From Catellatospora paridis (GTDB taxonomy: Bacteria; Actinomycetota; Actinomycetes; Mycobacteriales; Micromonosporaceae), in the NCBI RefSeq assembly GCF_009720365.1, contig NZ_WBZD01000044.1:80215-144214 (forward strand): a stretch of DNA of 64,000 nucleotides. The letters run 5' to 3'. The notes beneath the pieces are model-generated. The model saw only the letters and a program-made list of their open reading frames with translations, did no database searches and was not told the origin of the DNA. The translations under genes and the position numbers were made by a program. The number at the start of each line of letters is the position of its first letter. The first letter of the stretch is position 1. This document shows positions 17,210 through 26,306 of the stretch, in pieces.

Positions 17210-18976
17210 TCAGAGGTACTGACCGGTGTTGCTGGCGGTCTCGATCGACCGGCCCGACTCGGTGCCCTTGCCGCCGGAGACCAGCGTGCGGATGTAGACG
17301 ATCCGCTCGCCCTTCTTGCCGGAGATGCGGGCCCAGTCGTCGGGGTTGGTGGTGTTCGGCAGGTCCTCGTTCTCGCGGAACTCGTCCAGGCAGGCGTCCA
17401 GCAGGTGCTGGAGGCGCAGGCCCTTCTTGCCCGAGGACAGGAACTCCTTGATCGCCATCTTCTTGCCGCGGTCCACGATGTTCTGGATCATGGCGCCGGA
17501 GTTGAAGTCCTTGAAGTAAAGGACCTCCTTGTCACCGTTGGCGTAGGTGACCTCCAGGAAGCGGTTCTCCTCGGTCTCCGAGTACATCCGCAGCACCACC
17601 GAATTGATCATCGCGTGCACGCACGCCTCGGCGGAGCCACCGTGCTCGGCCAGGTCGTCCGGAGACAACGGCAGGCCGGTCAGGATGTACTTGCTGAAGA
17701 TGTCCTTGGCCGCTTCGGCGTCCGGACGCTCGATCTTGATTTTGACGTCGAGTCGCCCCGGCCGCAGGATGGCCGGGTCGATCATGTCCTCGCGGTTCGA
17801 GGCGCCGATGATGATGACGTTCTCCAGGCCCTCGACACCGTCGATCTCGCTGAGCAGCTGGGGAACGATGGTGTTCTCCACGTCCGAGGAGACACCCGAG
17901 CCACGGGTACGGAAGATCGAGTCCATCTCGTCGAAGAACACGATCACCGGCGTGCCTTCCGAGGCCTTCTCCCGGGCCCGCTGGAAGATCAGCCGGATGT
18001 GCCGCTCGGTCTCGCCGACGTACTTGTTGAGCAGCTCCGGACCCTTGATGTTGAGGAAGTAGCTGGTCTTCTTCTCCTCGCCGCGCCGCTCGGCGATCTT
18101 CTTGGCCAGGGAGTTCGCGACCGCCTTGGCGATCAGCGTCTTGCCGCAGCCGGGAGGACCGTAGAGCAGCACGCCCTTCGGCGGGCGCAGCTGGTGCTCG
18201 CGGAACAGCTCCGCGTGCAGGAAGGGCAGCTCCACGGCGTCGCGGATCTGCTCGATCTGGGAGACCAGGCCACCGATGTCGTGGTAGTCGACGTCCGGCA
18301 CCTCCTCCAGAACCAGGTCCTCGACCTCGCTCTTGGGGATGCGCTCATAGGCGTATGCGGACCGGGGTTCGATCATGAGGGAGTCGCCGGACTTCAGCGC
18401 ACCGCCGATCAGGCCCTCCGCCAGGAGGACGATCCGCTCCTCGTCGGCGTGCGAGACGACCAGTGCCCGGTCGCCCCCGTCGAGGATCTCCTTCAACGTC
18501 ACCACCTCGCCGGCCCGCTCGAAACCGAGCGCGTCGACGATGTTGAGGGCGTCGTTGAGGAGCACCTCCTGTCCCCGTTGCAGCGCATCGACGTCAAGCG
18601 ACGGCGACACTGCCACCCTCAGCTTGCGCCCGCCCGTGAAGACGTCCACCGTGCCGTCCTCGTGCCGCGCGAGGAAGACGCCGTACCCGCTGGGCGGTTG
18701 CGCCAGCCGGTCGATCTCCTCCTTGAGCGTCACGATCTGGGCGCGCGCCTCCTTGAGCGTGGCCACCAACCGCTCGTTGTTCTCCGTGAGCCGCGACAGC
18801 TGGGCCTGGGTCGCGGCGAGCCGCTCCTCCAGTTGCCTCACGTGCCGCGGGCTCTCACTCAACTTGCGCCGCAACAGGGCGAGCTCCTCTTGCAGGAACG
18901 CGACCTGAGTGGAGAGATCGTTGGCTTCCTTCTCCCACCGCGCGGCGCGCGCATCCGCGTCGTCGCTCTTTGCCAC
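17210..18976 (-). CDS. arc: Proteasome-associated AAA+ ATPase ARC/Mpa
   Basis: 588 residues: an N-terminal coiled coil (1-93) that captures Pup, a tandem OB region (about 96-240), and an AAA+ module with Walker A G-P-P-G-C-G-K-T (273-280) and Walker B F-F-D-E (347-350). The C-terminus is Gly-Gln-Tyr-Leu, the motif that opens the 20S gate. It unfolds pupylated substrates and threads them into PrcAB. It is transcribed divergently from the ferredoxin gene, with 194 bp between them. The glycosyltransferase separates it from dop. Confidence 0.97.
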   Translation of the reverse strand: MAKSDDADARAARWEKEANDLSTQVAFLQEELALLRRKLSESPRHVRQLEERLAATQAQLSRLTENNERLVATLKEARAQIVTLKEEIDRLAQPPSGYGVFLARHEDGTVDVFTGGRKLRVAVSPSLDVDALQRGQEVLLNDALNIVDALGFERAGEVVTLKEILDGGDRALVVSHADEERIVLLAEGLIGGALKSGDSLMIEPRSAYAYERIPKSEVEDLVLEEVPDVDYHDIGGLVSQIEQIRDAVELPFLHAELFREHQLRPPKGVLLYGPPGCGKTLIAKAVANSLAKKIAERRGEEKKTSYFLNIKGPELLNKYVGETERHIRLIFQRAREKASEGTPVIVFFDEMDSIFRTRGSGVSSDVENTIVPQLLSEIDGVEGLENVIIIGASNREDMIDPAILRPGRLDVKIKIERPDAEAAKDIFSKYILTGLPLSPDDLAEHGGSAEACVHAMINSVVLRMYSETEENRFLEVTYANGDKEVLYFKDFNSGAMIQNIVDRGKKMAIKEFLSSGKKGLRLQHLLDACLDEFRENEDLPNTTNPDDWARISGKKGERIVYIRTLVSGGKGTESGRSIETASNTGQYL

Positions 18977-19170
18977 GTCCCACCTCCCCGGGGGTGTCCT
19001 CCCGCCGGTCCTACCTCGTTCGGCCGACGTTTAGGGTGCTCCTAACACTAGCGGCTGATCGCCTCAGTTGAACCCTCCCGACACCCCCGTACCCAGAACT
19101 CGATCGAGAATCTGCCCTGTCGGCCGACCTCCCCCGGATCCGCTCGGAGCGGGGCGCTAGGGTCGGACAC

Positions 19171-19455
19171 GTGAGTGAGCTGAGGGTGCGAGTGGATCAG
19201 GACCTCTGCACGGGCGACGGCCTGTGCGTGCAGTACGCCCCCGAGGTGTTCGAGTTCGACGTCGACGGCCTCGCGTACGTGAAGGGCGACGACGGGGAAC
19301 TGCTGCTCAGCCCGGGTGCGACCGTCGAGATTCCGGCCCATCTGCGCCTGGAGGTCATCGATGCCGCCCAGGAGTGCCCCGGCGAGTGCATCCACATCCA
19401 GCGCACCCATGACGGGGAACCCCTGTCCGAGGAAGAACGCGCCACGCTCCGCTGA
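19171..19455 (+). CDS. Ferredoxin
   Basis: 94 residues with Cys13, Cys19 (C-x5-C), Cys69-Pro and Cys73; Asp16 occupies the place where a fourth cluster ligand would be in a 4Fe-4S protein, so a 3Fe-4S cluster of the P450-partner type is likely. A small cytoplasmic electron carrier. It starts with GTG and has no Shine-Dalgarno; TAGGGT ends 7 nt upstream (19158-19163), suggesting a leaderless transcript. No oxygenase is adjacent; it is divergent from the proteasomal ATPase. Confidence 0.88.
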   Translation: MSELRVRVDQDLCTGDGLCVQYAPEVFEFDVDGLAYVKGDDGELLLSPGATVEIPAHLRLEVIDAAQECPGECIHIQRTHDGEPLSEEERATLR

Positions 19456-19534
19456 CCTTCCCCCGTCCCACCATCCGGACACCCGGACCCCCGCCGTCAC
19501 CCACCGCCCCCGGGCCGGTGTCCATGATCGGCGT

Positions 19535-19577
19535 TTCGTGTCGGAAAGTACGGTCTGACCGCACTTTCCGACACGAA
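19535..19577. terminator. Palindrome between convergent genes
   Basis: TTCGTGTCGGAAAGT (19535-19549) is repeated in inverse at 19563-19577, and CGGTC/GACCG pairs inside after one mismatch. It lies between the ferredoxin and the convergent gene at 19629 and can act as a bidirectional terminator. The flanks (GATCGGCG on the left, AGCGATC on the right) suggest a decayed longer palindrome. Confidence 0.7.
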
Positions 19578-19628
19578 CCAGCGATCTCCACCCGGCGGCG
19601 GGTCAGCGGCCTGGCGGCGCGGCGGCCG

Positions 19629-20189
19629 TCAGAGCATCGGGCGGCCGGCGAGGGATGCGACCAGCTGGGCGAACTCCTCCAGCCGGGCGATCTGGCCGGA
19701 GCCGCCGTCTTCGAGGGTCTTGCCGAAGCGGAGCGCGTCCTGGCGGACCACGTGCTGCGGGTCGTCCAGCGGATGGCCGTTGCTGGACTCGTCCAGCGAG
19801 CTGAGCAGCAGGTACACGTCGACGCTGTCAACGCGCAGGTGGTTGCCGGCGGTGCGGCTGAGGCGCCGGCGGCAGCCGACCTCGGTGATGACCGACAGCG
19901 GGACCACCCGCAGCGACGAGATCATCGAGCCGGCGGGCCCGTCCCCGGGGGCCGTGTCCTCGCCGTGCCACAGCAGCAGCCGGGAGCCGTCGCAGACGAC
20001 GACCTCCTGCCACACGCCGTTGAACTCGTTGACGAATCGCTCCAGCGTGAACCCGAGCACCTGGGTGCCGCGCAGGACGCCCTCCAGGGCGTCCAGCGCG
20101 ACCTCCGGATCACGCAGGTATGCCCGGGCCGCGCTGTCCAGGTCCGGGTACGGCGACCAGTCGGGGAACACGGCCGAGGGCACGTTCAC
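19629..20189 (-). CDS. Conserved hypothetical protein
   Basis: 186 residues, soluble, no recognised motif. It has an N-terminal helical region and a central beta-rich stretch (L-R-V-V-P-L-S-V-I-T-E-V-G-C) followed by a basic segment and a Leu/Ser-rich helix. It lies 11 bp after trmI in the same direction, so it is probably co-transcribed with it. Function unknown. Confidence 0.7.
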   Translation of the reverse strand: MNVPSAVFPDWSPYPDLDSAARAYLRDPEVALDALEGVLRGTQVLGFTLERFVNEFNGVWQEVVVCDGSRLLLWHGEDTAPGDGPAGSMISSLRVVPLSVITEVGCRRRLSRTAGNHLRVDSVDVYLLLSSLDESSNGHPLDDPQHVVRQDALRFGKTLEDGGSGQIARLEEFAQLVASLAGRPML

Positions 20190-20200
20190 GGGTGTCTCTC

Positions 20201-21229
<1,029 letters not shown>

Positions 21230-21247
21230 TCAGGTTCCTGTCTCACG

Positions 21248-22408
21248 TCAGTCTGCGGCTTTGAGCGCCGCGGGGTCGAGCACCTGCACCACGTCCATGA
21301 CGGTGAGCACGCCCAGCACATTCTCCCCGTCGACCACGAGGTAAGGAGTGGCCGGGTCCCCCCGCAAGAGCTTGATCACGTCCGCGCCGCGGGCGCCCGA
21401 GGGGATGGTGGCCACCGCGTCGATGGCGCGGGCCAGCGTCTCCACGGTCACCCAGGGCCTGCGCTGCTCCGGCACGGCCGCCGCGCGCTCCGGCACGACC
21501 AGGGCGATCAGTCGCCCGTCCGGGTCCGCGACGCCCAGCACCGGGGCGGTGTGCCCGGCCTCGGCCGCGCGCCGGCTCGCCTCGGCCAGCGAGGTGCCGG
21601 TCGGCACCGTGAACAGCGGCCGGGCCAGGCGCACCGGGTCGACCAGCGGGTAGCGCGAGCGCACCCGGGCGGTCATCACCGCGCCCGCCGCGCCCTGCCA
21701 GATGCTGAACGCGACGAACAGGCCGACCAGCACCCCGGCCAGCTGGTACCAGCCGGTGAAGTAGAGCCACACCGAGATCAGCACGGTGGCCACCGCGACG
21801 ACCCGGCCCGACCAGCCCGCCACCATCAGGCCCGCGTCCCGGTCGCCCTTGATGCCCCAGACCACGGCTCGCAGCGCCCGGCCGCCGTCCAGCGGCCAGC
21901 CTGGCAGCGCGTTGTAGATCGCGACGATGATGTTGCACAGCGCGAGCTGGAAGGCGATCTGGTCGGCGATGGTGCCGTTGGGCAGCAGCAGCGTGGCGAT
22001 CACCGAGCCGATGCCGAGCAGCGCGGACACGGCGGGCCCGGCCAGCGCGGTGGCCAGCTCGACGCCGGGCCGCGGGGAGTCGTGGTCGAACTCGGTGTAG
22101 CCGCCGAGCAGGTCCAGGGTGATGCCCTTGACGCCGATGCCGTAGTGGCGGGCCGTCAGCGCGTGGCCGAGTTCGTGTAACAACACCGACAGCAGCAGGC
22201 AGGCCACGAAGCCGAGCCCGGCCAGGTAACGCGCCGCGCCTTCCAGGTGGAGCGTCTCGCCGAGACGGTCGGCGTACCAGACGGTGATCAGCACCGACAT
22301 GATCACCCAGGAGACGCTCAGACGCAGCGGAAAGCCGAGGATGCGGCCGACCTGGAAGCCGGATTTCCGCTCGCCACGCGAAGCGGACTTGGGTGTCGAA
22401 TCGCTCAC
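21248..22408 (-). CDS. Site-2-protease family zinc metalloprotease with CBS domains
   Basis: 386 residues with several membrane helices. Zinc motif H-E-L-G-H at 78-82, and the second motif N-A-L-P-G-W-P-L-D-G-G with the Asp174 ligand, define the M50B family. A C-terminal pair of CBS modules (from about residue 255) may sense a nucleotide. It should cleave membrane-embedded substrates; the target is unknown. It starts at GTG with GGAGA 7 nt upstream and is followed 24 bp later by trmI. The RecB-like gene is divergent. Confidence 0.92.
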   Translation of the reverse strand: MSDSTPKSASRGERKSGFQVGRILGFPLRLSVSWVIMSVLITVWYADRLGETLHLEGAARYLAGLGFVACLLLSVLLHELGHALTARHYGIGVKGITLDLLGGYTEFDHDSPRPGVELATALAGPAVSALLGIGSVIATLLLPNGTIADQIAFQLALCNIIVAIYNALPGWPLDGGRALRAVVWGIKGDRDAGLMVAGWSGRVVAVATVLISVWLYFTGWYQLAGVLVGLFVAFSIWQGAAGAVMTARVRSRYPLVDPVRLARPLFTVPTGTSLAEASRRAAEAGHTAPVLGVADPDGRLIALVVPERAAAVPEQRRPWVTVETLARAIDAVATIPSGARGADVIKLLRGDPATPYLVVDGENVLGVLTVMDVVQVLDPAALKAAD

Positions 22409-22486
22409 GACGTCGTCTCCATCGTGACCATGCTATGTCGTGCGGCGAGCTCGGCCCCGTCGTACCGCTCCCCTAACCTGTGGGTC

Positions 22487-23371
22487 ATGACCGAGCAGGC
22501 ACGTCTCCCCCTCCCCTCGCTGTCGCCGTCCCGTGCGGCCGACTTCAAGACCTGTCCCCTGCTCTACCGGTTCCGCAGCATCGACCGCATTCCCGAGCAG
22601 CCGACCCCCGAGCAGGTGCGCGGCACGCTGGTGCACGCGGTGCTGGAGAAGCTGTTCGACTCCCCCGCGGCCCAGCGCACCCGGCCGGTCGCCGAGGAGA
22701 TGGTCACGCCGCAGTGGGAGCGGCTGGTCGAGGAGCAGCCAGAGCTGGCGACCCTGTTCGACGCCGAGGAGTCGATGAGCCGCGAGGAGTTCCTGTCCTC
22801 GGCCACCGACCTGCTCGGCGGCTACTTCGCGGTGGAGGACCCGCGGCGGCTGGAGCCGGCCGAGCGCGAGCAGCTCATCGAGGCCGTGCTCGGCGCCGAG
22901 GGCGAGCAGCAGCTGCTGATCCGCGGTTACATCGACCGGCTCGACGTGTCCCCGGACGGCGCGATCCGGGTGGTCGACTACAAGACCGGCGGCGCGCCGC
23001 GCGAGGCGTTCGAGGCGCGGGCGCTGTTCCAGCTGAAGTTCTACGCGCTGGTGCTGTGGCGCACCCGGGGCGTGGTGCCGCGGGTGCTGCGGCTGCTCTA
23101 CCTCAAGGACGCCGAGGTGTGCGACTACACCCCGGACGCCGAGGAGCTGACCCGGTTCGAGAAGACGCTGTTCGCGCTGTGGAAGGCGATCGAGACCGCG
23201 ACCACCGCGCAGGACTTCCGGCCCAAGCCCAGCAAGCTGTGCGCGTGGTGCAGCCACCAGCAGCGCTGCCCGGAGTTCGGGGGCACCATGCCGCCGTTCC
23301 CGCAACAGGTGACGGTGCAGACGGTCGACAGCCGGCAGGCCCGGCTGGCCGCGGCCCAGCCCGAGGCGTGA
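22487..23371 (+). CDS. RecB/Cas4-like PD-(D/E)xK nuclease with Fe-S cysteines
   Basis: 294 residues. Nuclease core: His50 (G-T-L-V-H), Asp150/Asp153 (G-Y-I-D-R-L-D) and D-Y-K-T-G (164-168). Cys23 and Cys252, Cys255, Cys261 form the split four-cysteine set of AddB/Cas4-type iron-sulfur nucleases. A DNA repair role is likely. No CRISPR array or cas gene is near, so Cas4 function is not proposed. Start ATG with TAACCT ending 7 nt upstream (22474-22479) indicates a leaderless transcript. Confidence 0.92.
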   Translation: MTEQARLPLPSLSPSRAADFKTCPLLYRFRSIDRIPEQPTPEQVRGTLVHAVLEKLFDSPAAQRTRPVAEEMVTPQWERLVEEQPELATLFDAEESMSREEFLSSATDLLGGYFAVEDPRRLEPAEREQLIEAVLGAEGEQQLLIRGYIDRLDVSPDGAIRVVDYKTGGAPREAFEARALFQLKFYALVLWRTRGVVPRVLRLLYLKDAEVCDYTPDAEELTRFEKTLFALWKAIETATTAQDFRPKPSKLCAWCSHQQRCPEFGGTMPPFPQQVTVQTVDSRQARLAAAQPEA

Positions 23372-23393
23372 CCCGACCAGGTAGCCTGCCCGC

Positions 23394-24695
23394 GTGCCCC
23401 TGACCCCGCTGACGCAGCGCCTGAGCTGGTGGAAGCCTGCCTGGTGGACGCCGCTGCGCGCGGACGCGGCGCTGGCCGCCGGGCTGTTCGGGGTGCAGGT
23501 GCTGCTGGCGTACGCCCAGCCGGGCTGGCGGATGCGGACCGACCTGACCACGGTGCTGTGGAGCGCGGTCACCCTGCTGCCGGTGGTGATCCGCCGCACC
23601 CACCTGTGGCTCGCGATCGGCGCGACCGCGGCGTTCACCGCGGTCGGCCTGCTGTGGCCGGACTCGCTGCTGGGCGGGCAGGGCGTCGCGCTGTGGGTGC
23701 TGGCCTACACCGCGGCGGCGCACCAGCGCTGGTGGCGGGCCCTGCTCGGCACCGCGGCGCTGTGGCTGGTCAACGACCTGATCTGGGTCTGGGCGTACCA
23801 GCACGACTTCATGGTCGCCGCCGACGGCACCAAACTGATCTCGATGTCCGCGGGCATCGTCATCAACCTCGTGGTGATGGTGATCACCTTCCTGATCGGG
23901 CGCACCGTGCGGGCACACCGGGAGGCGTCGGCGGCGCTGGCCGAACGGGCCCTGGCCGCCGAGGGCAGCCGGCAGGCGCACGCCGAGCAGGCGGTCGCCG
24001 AGGAGCGCCGGCGGATCGCCCGGGAGCTGCACGACGTGGTGGCCCACCACGTCAGCGTGATCGGCGTGATGTCCACCGGCGCGCGGCGCATGCTGCACCG
24101 CGACCCGGCCGCCGCCGACGAGGCCCTGGCGACCATCGAGCAGACCAGCCGCACCACCCTGCGCGAGCTGCGCCGGCTGCTGTTCGTGCTGCGCTCCGAG
24201 GGCGCCCGGGACGACGACGCCGACCGCAGCCCGCAACCGGGCCTGTCCGCGCTGCGCACGCTGGTCGAGCAGGTCTGCGAGGCGGGGCTGTCCACCTCGC
24301 TGCGGGTCGACGGCGAGCTGGGCGAGGTCGACCCGGGCGTGGCGCTGACGGCGTACCGGATCGTGCAGGAGGCGCTGACCAACGCGCTCAAGCACGCCGG
24401 GCCGGCGCGGGCCGAGGTGCGGCTGACCGTCGACGGCCGGCTGCTGACGATCGAGGTGTTCGACACCGGCCGGGGACCGTACGCGCGTACCCTGTCCGCG
24501 GACGGGATCACGATCGGCGCGGTCACCGGCCACGGCCTGCTCGGCATGCGCGAGCGCGTCGCGGTGTACGGCGGCACCCTGCGCACCGGGCCCCGGCCCG
24601 GCGGCGGGTTCCGGGTGCACGCGCGGATCCCCATCGAACAGGCAGGGGCGGCCGGCGCGGCGGCCCCCGAGGCGGAAGCGGAGGTCGCAGGGTGA
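23394..24695 (+). CDS. Sensor histidine kinase, NarL/DesK type
   Basis: 433 residues: five to six N-terminal membrane helices (to about residue 170) with little extracellular sequence, a coiled segment, the HisKA_3 box E-L-H-D with His213, and a HATPase domain (N box E-A-L-T-N-A-L-K-H-A, then G-H-G-L-L-G-M). Such kinases sense membrane or envelope state and pass phosphate to a LuxR-type regulator. The partner starts 10 bp downstream. GTG start; TAGCCT ends 6 nt upstream, so probably leaderless. Confidence 0.92.
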   Translation: MPLTPLTQRLSWWKPAWWTPLRADAALAAGLFGVQVLLAYAQPGWRMRTDLTTVLWSAVTLLPVVIRRTHLWLAIGATAAFTAVGLLWPDSLLGGQGVALWVLAYTAAAHQRWWRALLGTAALWLVNDLIWVWAYQHDFMVAADGTKLISMSAGIVINLVVMVITFLIGRTVRAHREASAALAERALAAEGSRQAHAEQAVAEERRRIARELHDVVAHHVSVIGVMSTGARRMLHRDPAAADEALATIEQTSRTTLRELRRLLFVLRSEGARDDDADRSPQPGLSALRTLVEQVCEAGLSTSLRVDGELGEVDPGVALTAYRIVQEALTNALKHAGPARAEVRLTVDGRLLTIEVFDTGRGPYARTLSADGITIGAVTGHGLLGMRERVAVYGGTLRTGPRPGGGFRVHARIPIEQAGAAGAAAPEAEAEVAG

Positions 24696-24705
24696 CGGTG
24701 GTGGC

Positions 24706-25380
24706 GTGGTGAAGCCGATCCGGGTGCTGCTCGCCGACGACCAGCCCCTGCTGCGCAGCGGTTTCCGGATGGTGCTGGGCGCCGAGCCGGATCTGGACAT
24801 CGTCGGCGAGGCCGCCGACGGCGCGGAGGCCGTGGACCTGGCCCGGCGGCTGCTGCCCGACGTGGTGCTGATGGACGTGCGCATGCCGCGCCGGGACGGG
24901 GTGGCCGCCACCCGGGACATCACCGCGGCGAAGCTGCCGGTGCACGTGCTCATCCTGACCACGTTCGACCTGGACGACTACGTGGTCGGCGCGCTGCGCG
25001 CCGGGGCCAGCGGCTTCCTGGCCAAGGACGTGCCCGCCGACGAGCTGGTGGCCGCGATCCGCACCGTCGCCGCGGGCGAGGCGGTGGTCGCGCCGCGGAT
25101 CCTGCGCCGCCTGCTGGACCGCTTCGCCGGGCTGCTGCCCGACCCGGACGCGACCGTGCCGCACTCGCTGAGCACGCTGACCGAGCGCGAGCGCGAGGTG
25201 CTGGTGAACGTGGCCCGCGGACTGTCCAATGCGGAGATCGCGCGGGCGCTGACGGTGAGCGAGACCACGGTCAAGACGCACGTCGGGCACATGCTTACCA
25301 AGCTGGGATTACGTGACCGGGTGCAGGCCGTGGTGCTGGCCTACGAGACCGGCCTGGTACGACCCGGCTCTACTACCTGA
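24706..25380 (+). CDS. LuxR/NarL-family response regulator
   Basis: 224 residues. Receiver domain with acidic D11/D12, phospho-acceptor Asp57 (V-L-M-D-V-R-M-P) and a Lys in F-L-A-K-D; C-terminal LuxR HTH (L-T-E-R-E-R-E-V-L...S-N-A-E-I-A...T-V-K-T-H). It pairs with the kinase 10 bp upstream and is followed after 74 bp by an ABC transporter, its likely target. Two adjacent GTG codons (24706, 24709) can serve as start. Confidence 0.92.
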   Translation: MVKPIRVLLADDQPLLRSGFRMVLGAEPDLDIVGEAADGAEAVDLARRLLPDVVLMDVRMPRRDGVAATRDITAAKLPVHVLILTTFDLDDYVVGALRAGASGFLAKDVPADELVAAIRTVAAGEAVVAPRILRRLLDRFAGLLPDPDATVPHSLSTLTEREREVLVNVARGLSNAEIARALTVSETTVKTHVGHMLTKLGLRDRVQAVVLAYETGLVRPGSTT

Positions 25381-25454
25381 GGAGGAGGCCGCCGCCCGCA
25401 AGACCGTCCCGAGGTCTGAGGGAGGGGTGGACAGGCGCTGACAGCCTGTGGGGC

Positions 25455-26306
25455 ATGACTTCTCCGGTAATCGACACACCCGCCGCGGGCGCCGGCGCCG
25501 CGGCCCGCGCGGCAGATCTTTGGAAGGTGTACGGCTCGGGCGAGGCGCAGGTGATCGCCCTGCGCGGGGTGAGCGTCGAGCTCGAACGCGGCCGGTTCAC
25601 CGCCATCATGGGCCCCTCCGGCAGCGGCAAGTCCACCCTGATGCACTGCATGGCGGGCCTGGACTCGGCCACCCGGGGCCACCTCACGATCGGCGACACG
25701 GCCCTGAACGGGCTGGGCGACGCGGGCCTGACCCGGCTGCGCCGGGAGAAGGTCGGCTTCATCTTCCAGCAGTTCAACCTGCTGCCGACGCTGACTGCGG
25801 AGGAGAACATCCTGCTCCCGCTGGCCATCGCCGGGCGCAAAGCGGACCCGCAGTGGTTCCAGACCGTCATCGACACCGTCGGCCTCGGCGACCGGCTCGG
25901 CCACCGCCCCAACCAGCTCTCCGGCGGCCAGCAGCAGCGCGTCGCGTGCGCCCGCGCGCTCGTGTCGCAGCCCGAGGTCATCTTCGCCGACGAGCCGACC
26001 GGCAACCTGGACAGCCGGTCCGGTGCGGAGATCCTGAGCTTTTTGCGCCGCAGCGTCACCGAGCACGGCCAGACCATCGTCATGGTCACCCATGACGCGA
26101 ACGCGGCCAGCTACGCCGACCGGGTCATCTTCCTGGCCGACGGGCAGATCGTCGACGAGCTGCTCGAACCGACCGCCGACGCGGTGCTGGACCGGATCAA
26201 GCGCCTGGACGTCATGTCTTCGCCAACGGCTCGTCCCGACGGCCCGCCTGGACAGCGGACCGTCGAGGACTCCCCGTCAGCGACCGCCACGGGGGCCACG
26301 GAATGA
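25455..26306 (+). CDS. ABC transporter ATP-binding protein, MacB/LolD type (copy 1)
   Basis: 283 residues: Walker A G-P-S-G-S-G-K-S-T, signature L-S-G-G-Q-Q-Q-R, Walker B V-I-F-A-D-E-P-T-G-N and the H-loop T-H-D. It energises the permease that overlaps its end by 4 bp. This family exports peptides or lipids or transmits mechanical force across the envelope. A 95-nt stretch (25851-25945) is identical to the paralogue (29453-29547). Confidence 0.93.
   Translation: MTSPVIDTPAAGAGAAARAADLWKVYGSGEAQVIALRGVSVELERGRFTAIMGPSGSGKSTLMHCMAGLDSATRGHLTIGDTALNGLGDAGLTRLRREKVGFIFQQFNLLPTLTAEENILLPLAIAGRKADPQWFQTVIDTVGLGDRLGHRPNQLSGGQQQRVACARALVSQPEVIFADEPTGNLDSRSGAEILSFLRRSVTEHGQTIVMVTHDANAASYADRVIFLADGQIVDELLEPTADAVLDRIKRLDVMSSPTARPDGPPGQRTVEDSPSATATGATE

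Noticed and set aside
19171..19455. Assigning the small ferredoxin as partner of the P450 at 2488
   Set aside because: It is 16 kb away and the P450 has its own fused ferredoxin-reductase next door.
22487..23371. Cas4 nuclease of a CRISPR system
   Set aside because: Fe-S RecB nucleases of this kind are common in Actinobacteria next to trmI; no repeats or other cas genes are present.
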